This document shows, piece after piece, positions 1 to 11,164 of a DNA stretch of 64,000 bases. Both the position numbers and the translations under genes were made by a program. Each line of letters begins with the position of its first letter. The stretch's first letter is position 1. Source of the DNA: Isoetes taiwanensis (Eukaryota > Streptophyta > Lycopodiopsida > Isoetales > Isoetaceae); assembly GCA_021234155.1 (NCBI GenBank), contig JAJEKV010000114.1, forward strand, positions 1,381,654 through 1,445,653, written 5' to 3'. The notes beneath the pieces are model-generated. The model had not been told where the DNA came from. It saw only the letters and a program-made list of their open reading frames with translations, and made no database searches.

Positions 1-611
1 GCGTGTTAGGCACCCAGCTCAAAAGTTATTGTTTGTACCACTCTATGCCATTGGCTCATACTTTTTCCATCACGGTCCATTACGGGTATCAACATTTTAG
101 TCACGATAACAGCTCCATTTCATGCCCACGCCAAAGTCCACGCCCGATGCGCTTTGTGCTCGGATCCACGCTCGCAAAATATTGTCCGCCAAGTCCATGC
201 TCCGACCACGCTTTGTACCCCGGATCCGCGCTCGCAAAATATTGTCAATGCATAGCCACGCTTTTCTATAGGCGATCCGCAAAAGCTTTTTGGTGCTTAC
301 ATTTTTGAAGACCCCCTAATTATTTTTTAAGTGAACATTTGGGCACTATATGATAAAATAGACTTACTCATAATATAAAGGGATGGTCTTTATGTTTTTG
401 GCCCATGTTCCTATGATCCATGTTCTCCATCGACATTCATTCGGATCTTATTAGGTCCTCAAGCAATCATGAAGATCTTTTACGGCTGACACAACCCAAC
501 CATTACCATCATTTTCGCCCCTGAAATTTTTGGCACCATGTTGTAATTGTCGGACTTGTCTTATAAAAGTCTGTACATGTTTTTATGCTAAACACTTTTA
601 GGGGGAGGCAG
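1..611 (+). mobile_element. Partial internal region of non-coding LTR element (window edge)
   Basis: This is the 3' end of one internal region of the 2.6-kb LTR element that recurs at 955, 22313, 24901 and 27484. It holds the conserved GTTAGGCACCCA block, two copies of a 62-bp tandem repeat, and a purine-rich stretch (AGGGGGAGGCAG) just before the next LTR at 612, in the place of a polypurine tract. No reading frame is conserved among copies. The unit continues upstream of the window. Confidence 0.8.
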
Positions 612-954
612 TGTTAACCACCTAGTGGTTAACATTGTCATACATCTACATGTTAGGTGTCGATGGTGGCGGTCCACACTTGGCATGATGGGGTTAACAA
701 AGTGTATGGCTTAGATTTAGCTAGATGTAGGGCTCAGATTTGCGGTCTACACTATATTAGACCGGAGCCTCTTCAGATGTACTCATGTTTGATCTCAAAT
801 TTGGAGAGCCTCATTTGGCCACGTTCTTTTCATTCTTTGTACATATTTTGTCTTGTTCTTGTTTTGTGATCATGAGCATGGCGGCTTTGTAGCATCCGTG
901 ATCATGGATTTCTTTCTTTGCAAAGGTGCCACGCCAAGAACTCTGAAAACTTCT
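612..954 (+). repeat. LTR of non-coding LTR element, array copy 1
   Basis: The LTR starts TGTTAACCACC. Its 3' end is degenerate compared with the TAACA ending of other copies. It is followed at 957 by TGGCGCCGTTATGCCGGG, which resembles a primer site complementary to tRNA-Asp. It aligns with LTRs at 3240, 21976, 24574, 27146 and 29780. Short ORFs here are chance frames. Confidence 0.85.
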
Positions 955-3239
955 TGTGGCGCCGTTATGCCGGGTTTGCTCGTGATCACTTCTTCTGCCT
1001 TGCTGTTTTGCTGTTGTCTTTGCTGCTCTTACCCTCATCAGTTCTTGAATACTTCTTGTACATTATTCTCAATCCTTCAATCCCTTTTATTGGCCCAACC
1101 AGTTGTTGAAATGGTCCGGCTGGAGGCCCTTTTGTCAATCAATTCCTTAGCAATTAGTCTAGTTATGAAATCAGTTTTCAAGACTCTGTTTTCATGGTGC
1201 AGCAAGAGCAGTTTTACAGTCGAGGATTTCTGGAGTGGTGACAGCACTCCTCTCTGCCAAATTTTCAGAAAAGTCAGAAGTTTGATATTTTTTATCTCTA
1301 TTTGCTGAAAAACTGTCCAAAATATCCAGATTCCTTCTTTATCTTCTATTTTATCTCAGTTTTCTCGAAAAGCGTTACTACGCACACCTAAAATCTTTTG
1401 TTTCAAAGGCAGTACTTCAGAAGCTTTCTGCATGAAGCTTTCTTGTTCCACTTATTTCAAGAGGGCCATCACTGTGGCTAGCCCCCAGCTTTCGTCATCA
1501 CAGGTTCTGAAGCAAGAATTCCCAAGGTCTTTTTCTGCACAAACACTTATATGACAGGCAAGTCCTATATTTCTCTATCGGCAAATCTTCTGCGGGGCAC
1601 ACCTTATCTTGATCTGATATCAAGATGCAATTCTTATTGAATTTTTCAAGAGGGCAACACTTTGGCTAGCCCCCATCCATCCGTTCAAGCACATACCATC
1701 GCCATTAAACTCGTATTCCCAAGCCCGCCGCCTTACAAAGTTCCTTGAGGGTTCTTTGATTTGCACTATCTGCAAAAACCAGCAAATAATTTCATCACAT
1801 TCCTCCAAGGCTTCTATTTTTCATGAGCTTATAGCTTACCATAAATCCGCAAAGTTTTTTTTTTTTTTTTCTTCACAAATGATGGTAAGTTCCTCATACA
1901 AAGATTATCCCATATGCGCACATCACAGGAGAAAAGCCAGATTTTCAACATTCCATGCAAAGTATGATCACTTTTTTAGAGCAATACATGACCAGCCTAT
2001 TCAAACTTTCTGGAGGGTATTCTTTGTTTGAAGCCATCCATCTCGTTATTTTTTTTTTCAAAGTACACGCACAAAATTAGTTCAGACCGGTTATTCTTTT
2101 CAAGATTTCATAGAAGAACATGGATGGCCCCGAGAAGCAAGTTTCTTCCCAAATGCGTCATCAGTAACCTTAACAAGCAAAGTCTTATCTATCTAAACAA
2201 AGGCAGTTACGATTACGAGCTTTTCATCTGATCAAGCTTTCACCAACCCGTGGCTATTATTCACATTTCATCCGACACCAAGCACATCAAGTTTTCATTG
2301 GCGGATCCAGAGTCTTTGGTATATAGATTCCAAAAGCGTTGCCTCGAAATCCGGCTGCCATGTTTGGCCTTTCAATTTGTGCAAACATTCTTTTACGTTT
2401 TCGAAGCCCCATTACGCATCTCACATCAGGCCCTTCCGCGGATCTATTGCCAACTTCGTTGAGCAGAAATAGCAAGTTCTTGTGGCGGCGAAATCTCGCG
2501 CTTCTATTCCGGCATCTCTTATCCCCACTTTCACATTCATTTTTTAGGGTTTTTCACTAGCGGCTCAGTTGGCGCCACTTTCTGCGCACTTTTTAGGGTA
2601 TCACGTATTCTTGCCGTGCCATACTCACGTGTTAGGCACCCACGCTCAAAGTTATTGTTTGTACCCACGGCCCGCCCCGCGGGCTCATCACGTTTCCATC
2701 ACGGTCCGCGCCCGCGGGTATCAACATTTTAGCTAGGCGATAACCGCTCCGCCCACACACGCGCCAAGTCACGCTCGATACGCTTTGTGCTCCGGATCCA
2801 CGCTCGCAAAATATTGTCCGCGCCAAGTCCATGCTCGATGCGCTTTGTACCCCGGATCCGCTCTGCGCAAAATATTGTCACGCATAGCCACGCTTTTCTA
2901 TGGCTGATCGGGGAAGCTTTTTGGTGCTTACATTTTTGAAGACCCTAATTATTTTTTAAGTGAACATTTGGGCACTATATGATAAAATAGACTTACCCAT
3001 AATATAAGGGGATGGTCTTTATGTTTTTGGCCCATGTTCCTATGATCCATGTTCTCCATGACATTCATTAGGATCTTATTAGTCCTCAAAGCGCAATCAT
3101 GAAGATCTTTTCTGGCGATACAATCCGACCATTACCATCATTTTAAGCCCCACGAAATTTTTGGTACCATGTTGTAATTAAAAGGACTTGTCTTATAAAA
3201 GTCCGTACATGTTTTTATGCTAAACACTTTTAGGGGGCG
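955..3239 (+). mobile_element. Internal region of non-coding LTR element
   Basis: About 2.28 kb lies between two LTRs, from the tRNA-Asp-like primer site to a purine-rich stretch (TTTTAGGGGGCGG) before 3240. No gag or pol motif is visible in any frame, and the longest frames are not conserved in the four sister copies. The element is therefore non-autonomous in the LARD/TRIM sense, and would need reverse transcriptase and integrase supplied by another element. The nearby Ty3 elements, which may share the tRNA-Asp primer, are possible helpers (inference). Confidence 0.8.
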
Positions 3240-3577
3240 GCGTTAACCACCTAGTGGTTAACATTGTGCATCACATGTTAGGTGTCGATGGTGGCGGGGC
3301 GGACACTTGGCATGATTAGGTTAACTTAAGTGTATGGCTTAGATTTAGCTAGATGTAGGGCTCCAGTTTGCGGTCTACACTATATTAGGCCGGAGCCTCT
3401 TCAGGATGTACTTTCGGGTTTGATCTCAAATTTGGAGAGCCTCATTTGGCCCGCGTTCCCTTCATTCTTTGTACATATTTTGTCTTGTTCTTGTTTTGTG
3501 ATCATGAGCATGGCGGCTTTGTAACATCCGGCGATCATGGACTGCTGCTGCAGAGTGCGCCAGAACTCACAACTAGC
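3240..3577 (+). repeat. Terminal LTR of the first array
   Basis: This LTR copy starts CGTTAACCACC and its last bases are changed relative to the TAACA end. After it comes flank DNA with GAGTCGAGAAAGGCCCTC, as after the corresponding LTR at 30116. It therefore marks the right edge of the first array, whose left edge is outside the window. Confidence 0.8.
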
Positions 3578-3713
3578 GATTGAGTCGAGAAAGGCCCTCG
3601 AGGCTGCCTTTACGGACACTTTCGAACTCTTGAGGCGGAGCCCAAGCAAGCAATGTAGTGGTGTGTGGTCACATATCCGGTTGGATGTTGCCAAGTGGCG
3701 TGACATTAAAATA

Positions 3714-3802
<89 letters not shown>

Positions 3803-4250
3803 CATCCATCCATCCATCCATCCATCCATCCATCCATCCATCCATCCATCCATCCATCCATCCATCCATCCATCCATCCTTATGCCCTAAAAGTCTGAAA
3901 ATCTCAAGTTTGTTAACAAGCTTTTTGCAAGTTTATGATTTTCTTTTCGTTGAAACAATGTAAAGTGGTTGGGGGCCAGGCCAAGCAATGTAGTGTGGTG
4001 TGGTGTGTGGTCACATGTCGATTGGATCTTTGCCTAGTGGCGTGACATTAAAATACTATTTATCTATCTATCCTTGATGTCCTAAAAGTGCGAAAATCTC
4101 AAGTTTGTTAACCCACTTTTGCAAAACTTAAGGCTAAATTCTTGTTTATGATTTTCTTTTAAGTTTGAAGGATGCGATTTTTAATTAACAAAAGTCAAAT
4201 TCAAATCTGAGGCGAGCGAGGGAATAAAATTGTAGATGTTGATCCATTGG
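3578..4250 (+). repeat. Array flank with dispersed repeat carrying a TATC/CATC tail
   Basis: The flank holds two copies of a dispersed sequence containing GCAATGTAGTG, GTGTGGTCACAT and AGTGGCGTGACATTAAAATA, each followed by TATC repeats (around 3650-3880 and 3963-4075). The same sequence recurs at 30180-30620 and 61850-62040. A family ending in a simple-sequence tail could be a SINE-like or other short retroposon. I see no convincing pol III A and B boxes, so the class is open. No gene is present. Confidence 0.7.
3713..3879 (+). repeat. Compound microsatellite (TATC)n(CATC)n
   Basis: About 22 TATC units pass directly into about 19 CATC units. Open frames through it encode only Ser-Ile-Tyr-Leu and Ser-Ile-His-Pro repeats and are not genes. 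A nearly identical compound tract is at 30249. Confidence 0.97.
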
Positions 4251-4255
4251 TGAAG
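4251..4255. other. Target-site duplication TGAAG (left copy, element 1)
   Basis: TGAAG directly precedes the TGTTAG start of the Ty3 LTR. The same five bases in the same flanking sequence precede element 2 at 30791, which shows that both elements derive from one insertion event. Confidence 0.75.
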
Positions 4256-4838
4256 TGTTAGTCCTGTGCCTCTGAGTGCGGGGACTATTCATGCATCTGA
4301 CAGAGACCGAGGTCAAGCTCAAGGATCCTCGGTCGACCCGCGGGTCAGCTATCAAAGGCTCGTGAGAAGACCAAGCAGCGGACCACGCGGCCAAAACTTT
4401 GTCGATCAACAAGAAGCGCCCCTCGGACAAGTGGCGGCCCGTCACCGCCCTTCGTCGGCGTCCGCGTGATTCTAGAGCACTTCAAAGAGCACGTAACATT
4501 CCTGCCAAATCGGGCCTCCTTCGAGAATTAGGCACGAGATCGGTCGGAGTGTCTATATTGGGCCAAAGGCCATTGTACTATATATATGAGTAGAGCTAGC
4601 ACATGAGTTTTAGATGAGTTTTGAGTCTTGTCTCCTTGAGTTTTCTCTCTATTAGAGCTCATGTATGTTCATCATTGATATCAAGGAAGCTTATCATTTT
4701 CCTCTCATTTGTTCTGTTTTCTCTTCTTCTTCTCTTCTTGCAAAATCCAGCGTGACATAGTCCCCGGACTCTCTGTTAGATCCGCGGGTCCTCCGCAGGA
4801 GGTTGTCTTCGAGGAGTTCAGAACCAGGACCCCAAACA
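4256..4838 (+). repeat. 5' LTR of Ty3 element 1
   Basis: The 583-bp LTR starts TGTTAGTCCTGTGCC and ends CCCCAAACA, giving TGTT...AACA ends. It contains a TATA-like stretch (TACTATATATATGAG) near 4576, which probably serves as its promoter. It aligns with the LTRs at 30796 and 41298. Differences are concentrated at CAG/CTG positions. The bases after 4838 (GCATCGCCGCTGCGG) lie where the primer site should be and are degenerate. Confidence 0.88.
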
Positions 4839-4884
4839 GCATCGCCGCTGCGGTCCGATTCCATCCTACTTTCTTACATTAAGC

Positions 4885-7800
4885 ATGTATGTAAAGTAAT
4901 TTCACGGGAAGAACTCCTTTCTCAGGCGACCTCTCGCTTGGGCGCCATCGGTTGTCGGGACCTTTGTTAGCGACATGTATGGATCTGCTTATGACATAGA
5001 GGGAGGCCATCTTGGGTCTAGGGCTCGGTCCGGCGCCACCAACCCCTCGTGTCTGTCTGTCGTCCCGGTTCCAGCCCCAAAGCGTGCAAACATTGCTCAC
5101 AACCTCGATCCCCTCATCACTATCGGGGAGCCTTATCGGGCTCAACCTTCTCAACCGTACTTTCCTTTGAACATGCCTACATCCATCATTCTTGGGCCAT
5201 CGCCTCTTCCTTCACAACCATCATCTCCCCGGGGTGGCGCGGATATCCACCGCGTCTCCTTTAGCCTACCGGGGAATATCCCTTCCCTCGTTTCCCCGCG
5301 CCCTTCACTGTTTACAACCTTCACGGATCTCAAAACCAATGCTCCAGCTACTTGGGTTTCTCAGCGCGATCACCCTTCATCGCCAGGGTCCTTCAGGCAC
5401 CATGCCACATCAACTCAACCTCAATATCCTCACTATCTTTTGTTCTGTCGGTAAAGCACTTTCACATCTACCTTTCGGACTACGGCCGGCTTATCCCACC
5501 TTTGGCAACCACGAAGGCAAACCCTTAGACCAAAGTGCTCGGGCCCACATGGAAGAATTTGAGGCTCTAGCTGTCCTAAATGGTTAAATGCGCAACCTCA
5601 AGCTGAAATTCCCACATCTTTTCCACCACCTGGCGTGGCTCTCCTCATCAATGGCTCATGTCCAGCAAAGCCATTGGAAACAAAGGCGGTCGAAATGAAG
5701 CGCTTTTACGTCTCATTATGGGACCACGGATGATGATCAACTTCATCTCAAGCAACTCAATGAACTTCAACAAAGAGCCCGCGAGTGCGGGGGATTTTTT
5801 CGGGATCGACTTCACGATACGCTTTCGATAAGCTCAAGGAGTACCCCCACCTGAGCGATTTTGATGCGGTTTCTCCAAGGACTTCCTCAGCTATTAGACT
5901 CATGGTGAATACTGCGTCCCCAAGACTTTGGAAGCGGAGGCTATCGACCTTAATCAATCACTCGGTCAATGTTTCCTCCGGCGTGGCTCTTCAAGAGCTC
6001 CGTTCATTCCACTGTCATGGTTCCACAAGCGGTACATTCGATCCTCAACCTCAATCCAGCTAATCGCGTGATCAAATGGGTGCCATATTTGCAAATACCA
6101 AAGGCCATCGGCAAATGAGTTGCAACTCCACCAATGGCTGCCTCATTACCAGCGATGCAACATGTGCAATCATGCCGCGGAAGAGTGCACTGCGCACTCA
6201 TCCACACCGTTCATAACAAAATGGTTTATCAAGTGCAAACCACACCTCGGCAACAATGCGCACTATCTCCGGCGATCACCACGCCGGGTGCAACCCGCGC
6301 CGCTCTATCGACAAGCGGGGAGCAACCACGGGATCCAACCCGTCGTCTTTTGAGTCCTTCTAAAAGCTTCGGTGTTATCAGCATCCAAGAATGGGGAGGG
6401 CCACCACCACGGCGTGTCCTCAACTTCCACAGAGTTGGATCTGCTTCACCTTTCATCCGGACCACATCGGTCAGCCTCCCGCGGCTTACCAACTCTGGAT
6501 TGCTAATGGCAAACAAGGCCGAGACCGGTTCTTAAGAAGCCACCAGAGGCGCCGGCAATCAGCTATCAACCAGGCTCCCGACAAATCAACCTCGGTTTGG
6601 ATCAACAAGCACAAAGAAATTTTTTCGGCATAATCCTCCGGTCCGGCCGTCAAATTGGGTTGGTTTAGTTTCCGCGCCGGACCCAAGGCATCCGTCCCTT
6701 GACCATTATTCCGAATGGCACGCCCAACACGCGCTGCGGTTGACACCATTCCTCATGCGGACGAAAAAAAAGGTTCACTTTGCACGACTTGGAAAGCTCA
6801 TGCCACATGTCATGCCAAAAGTTAAGCCAAAGCATTTTTGAACCTCATGCAAAGTGCGGAAGGCGCACATTGGCAAATGTTCATGCCACCACCACGAGCT
6901 CAATAAAGACAAGATACACCTTCCACATCTCAACCTCCCGGCTCTCGGGCGTATCCCAATATTCTTCTTGGGGTTGACTTACTCCTTGAGTTCTTTGCTT
7001 CACTACCCGCCTCCGGCACCGTGGAACCAACAGATCCTTTTCTCATGTGCCTCTAGAACTCCAAGAGGAGCTAGCCAAGATCAAAATTCCTTTAAGCTTG
7101 GCCACCATTTCAAAAACTACGTCACGCTCTAAAGGACCGAGTTACCACTCCCAAGCTGTTTTAGTTGGGGTGTAGCTACCTCTACACCCACAGTCCATGC
7201 CACGGTGGGTGTCCGGCAAGTCAACCATGTTCAAATAGATGGAAATGGCGCCTTGATCCAATCTCATCCCGGATAAACTCCGCGCAAACAAATGGGCATC
7301 ACACAACTCTTTAGGTGCCCCATATGACATCAAGTTGGCTAATGGCCATATATAGCGACCTCAAAGGCGTCACACCTCTTCACATCAACATCGGTGATCC
7401 CGCTTCCCCCATGGAATTTGGAGTTTGGAAAAGTGGCGAAGATCGGTGACTATATGAAATGTTGGTCGGCCGGACCTTTTCTCCGCCGGTAAAAAGTATC
7501 CATTCTTGGGCCCACGGACCGGTTAGTCATCAACGATGGTCATCTCAATGCCACCATGGACTTTTACCAAGCAGGCGGGATCATTTACATTGACAATGCG
7601 GAACCCTCTCTCTCGACCGGGTGCGAAGAAGCTTCCGAATATTTATCAAGTTCGGGCTCCACACCGCAAGTCTGCCTACGTCATCCTACCCGAATATCTT
7701 GTGATCCTTGGGGAGAAATGACTCTTGATCCGGACGGGCGTGCTGCTTTGTGACCTTACACGGCTCCTTGCAATCCCGAATCAACGTGTTGATCACTTTT

Positions 7801-10745
7801 CGAATCTTTGAACCTCCTGCAACTCTGTTGATGTACCTGCTGTCATGAAGCAACCTCTGCTGGATGAAAGCCCGAGCAACCCTCTTTTCACCACGCAAAG
7901 TGCCACGCATCGGTTATGCTCCAACCTCCCGCACATTGTCCGGGATACTGAAGTAATACCCCATATTGGACTCGGAAGTCGAGATTGTGGGCGTGGGCAA
8001 CAATCAACTTTGTCGCATTCTTTTGCCAAATCTTGGGCTCCTTATCGTAGCAGGTGCGTCAAGGCATTCACAAAATTCAAACACATTTTACTTTGGAGTT
8101 CTGAGATCTTGGGGGAATCAACAAAAGCTTGGGAACTCACCATTCCTACCAAATCGTGCGACCCGATTAGCAGCGGCGATCTGGCTCAACCCTAATTGCA
8201 GGTGATGCGTCAGGCGGAAATTGACAAACTCCTTAGCTGCGGGTTTTGATCTATGAGGGTCAAACATTACGAATAGGTGAGCCCCATCGTCGTGCCCTCA
8301 AACACAATGGTAAGATCGGCGTCGTGTGGACTATAGGAAACTCAAGCGAGGCCACGGGCGTGATCATTTTCCACTTCCCTTCCATGACCGGGTTGGGAAG
8401 AGGTGTTTGGACATGAGATGTACTCCTTCATGGATGGTTTTACGGCTGCAATCCGGATCTCAATCAAAAGACCTCGATCAACTCAAGACTACTTTCACCA
8501 CCCGGTAGGGTACTTTTGCCACAAGGTGGTTCCTTTTGGATTATCAAACTCTCCATCCACGTTTCAGCATCATGCTCTCGGTTTTTCATGATTTCATGAA
8601 GGAAAATATCCCCTCTTGCAAATTTTTCAAGATGACTTCTCTGCCTCTGTTCCATGGCTGACCATTTGGATAAATTGGAACTTCGTCTTCCAATGTGATG
8701 AGTCAGGCATTGAGTCTCAATCACGAGAAATGCACCTTTTCGTCACCTCGGTGTTATTTGGTAGCCATGTTGTCGTAAGCGGGCCTCACCGCGGATCACA
8801 CCAAAATCGATTTAATGTGCTCAAGGCTCAAAACCAGCCAATATCAAGGAGACACGCTCTTTCCTGGGTAAGGTCAATTATTACTCCACCTTCATACCTG
8901 GACTGGCATGACCATTGCGGATCCCATTCATAAACTTACGGGTGTGAATCCACGGGCTTGGAATTCCCGGGTGGATCTCTTTGCTTTCAACGGTGAAGCT
9001 TTTTGCTTACTCGGGCGCGGTTCTTGTTCCTCCTCAATGGGACAAGCCCTTTCCGCGTTCATGTCGATGTCTGGCGTTTTGCTATTGGAGCTGTTCTTTC
9101 TCAAAATATGATCTTTGCCGACAAACCAAATCGCGCTCCGCTGGTAGAAAACTCAATTCTGGCGGCGCCTTTATTACGCCCGCGGGCGTGAAGCTTTGGG
9201 TCTCATTTTACGTGTCCAAGCGCTTCCGTCATTACCTTTTGGGCAGTCAAATCCAAGTTCTTTGTGGACCACCAAACTCCTCTATTTGATCAACAAATCC
9301 GCCCCCGGGCGCGTACTCGTTAGGTCCTTCTTCTCAAATTTGCTCCTTTTGAAATCGTTCATAAAGGCAGCCAAATCTCATGTAAATCCCCGGATTATCT
9401 TTCCGCATCCACCGCGGATGATCCCTCCCGGGTCTCGGGACGCCTTTCACGATGCTCGACTCTTTTTAATGCCAGCAACACCACATTGGTTTCATGATTT
9501 TCAGCGGTACCTCCTCACGGTGCTCTTCCACCGGAAGGCGGGCTCTCTCACATGGCGACAATCCGTCGCCATCAATTTCTCCCAGAGGTCCGTGACTACA
9601 CACCATGGTTGCGAGGACATCTCTACAAAAGGGTAAGGACACCATCCTTAGGCGGCGTGTTCTACCTCATGAAGTTCGGATATTGTTGAGAAGCTCATCA
9701 AGGGCTAGGTGGTGGTCATTTCATGGTGATGACACCCGACACGCAAAATCCCCTTCTAGGCCCGGGTATTATTATTTACGCTCTTCAAAGATACTCGCCC
9801 GCCCCTTGCGTGTGGCAGCTTGCCCACGGTGGGGGGGCGCGGCCGGTGGCGGCTCTTCCCTTGGCCAGCGTGATCGCCCGCATACTTCCCTTGACCAAAT
9901 GGGAATGGACTTTGTGGGACCTATATAGATCCTCTGCGCGGCACACCGGGTGCCGTTACATTCCGGTTCTCCTTGACTTCACTACCAAATGGGCGGGAAG
10001 CTTGTGCACTTCGGAACAACCTTTGCGGCAAGCCTGGGTCCTCTATCAGCAAATTATCAGCGATTGGCTGCCCCGCGGGCTGGTGATGTGGCCGTGGTGT
10101 CCATTTCATCAACCATACTATCAAGGAGCTGTGGATTATGCTCACGATACATCATCACAAGAGCACACATACTATCCTCAAGGTAATGGTTTGTGAAAAG
10201 CACCAAAAACTCGGTCACCATTCTCAAGAAAATTTGTGGCCTTCCCATGCAGTTAAAAGCGGAACAAAACTTCCCTCTTTGTTCTTTGGGCCTGCCAATA
10301 CTTGTTTCAAGATTGCTTTCCGGTCATTCACTCAGCACTAAATTAGTTTTATAGTCAAGAGCTCTCATACGTTTGAATACATCCTTCAACACTCCGTTTC
10401 AGGCAGCTCTCGGCTCATAATCCCTGGCACTCAAAGAAAGGGTCTATCAATTAGAGCAGTTGGATGAACTTGAAGGATGCTTATATTACATTCTTCATGA
10501 ATAGCGATTGCAAAAATCTTTACACTTGACAAGCGTCACGAGAAGACAAAACATTTAAAAGTGATTTGGTTCTTCTTCATGATTCCGAGGTACAAAATTT
10601 AGGAGTAGGCCTCAAGTTTTAGATTGGCAGCCCTTATCAAATTGTTCAGAGTGGATTTAAGACCAGTACGTTTTCCAAGTGGCGAGGAGTTAGATGCTCC
10701 GTACCTCTGTTGGTTGTGGTTTTAGTCTCGAACATTTCATCACGA
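4885..10745 (+). pseudogene. Decayed gag-pol polyprotein of Ty3 element 1
   Basis: Remnants follow the usual gag-pol order on the plus strand. Around 5785-5990 is a gag core (YPHLSDFDAV). At about 6145-6190 is a nucleocapsid zinc knuckle reading YQRCNMCNHAAEEC, where the first cysteine of the CCHC motif is replaced by Tyr. At about 7226 the protease active-site region is altered. At 8525-8640 is reverse transcriptase (VVPFGLSNSPSTFQ, then IFQDDFS). Around 8920-9300 is RNase H. At 9600-9930 are the integrase zinc region and MGMDFVGPI, and the integrase C-terminus runs to about 10745. Stops and frameshifts occur throughout, so no functional polyprotein is expected. Part of the damage may be sequencing error at CAG/CTG sites. 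Confidence 0.85.
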
Positions 10746-11164
10746 GCATCAACAAGCGGTCTACGGTTCGAAGCAAACACACCCGCAGTGACTAGAAGCA
10801 TATTCTATTATAGTGGAATGTTTTTACAAAGAGTAATGGCGCAATGACTATTTCCATATGAGCGCTGCCTATATACAAAAAGCAGATAGGCCTATCTACC
10901 TAAGTCTAAGAGGAAAAACCCTCTCGGGTTGGAGGAAGCGGAAGGTAATCTGGGAAGGAGATGGTAGAGGTTACCCTTTCCGAGGATCGGTAGTCGCGAG
11001 AACCACCTCCATCCGTTGGTCTTGGTGGGATGTTCCAGCCATCCCGCGGCACAACCGTCAATTGAATACCCTTGCGGTTGTGGCGGCAGTCGGACAATTC
11101 ATCTTGGGTAATCCTCTGACGGTTGGTGGGCATAGTCGCGATACGGAGGCAGGATTTTAGAATG

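Larger units (their letters stand above)
4256..11150 (+). mobile_element. Ty3 (Metaviridae-type) LTR retrotransposon 1, 3'-truncated
   Basis: The order is 5' LTR, gag, protease, reverse transcriptase, RNase H, integrase. It aligns along its whole length with element 2 (30796-37735). Similarity stops near 11150, where a minus-strand LINE begins, so the region beyond pol and the 3' LTR are missing. The DGGS-type protease seen in element 2 and a possible tRNA-Asp primer site point to the Athila/Tat side of the Ty3 group (inference). Every domain is broken by stops or frameshifts. Confidence 0.88.

Noticed and set aside
853-1308. 151-codon frame in the LTR and internal region, and the similar frame at 27441-27926
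   Set aside because: The frame is not kept in sister units; substitutions and indels among copies show no coding constraint.
3713-3879. Possible CRISPR-like array
   Set aside because: The repeat unit is four bases with no spacers, and the DNA is eukaryotic.
3537-3963. Long open frames with Ser-Ile-Tyr-Leu and Ser-Ile-His-Pro repeats (also 30020-30496 and 61889-62236)
   Set aside because: They are produced by the TATC/CATC microsatellite, which lacks stops in several frames. There is no start context or domain.
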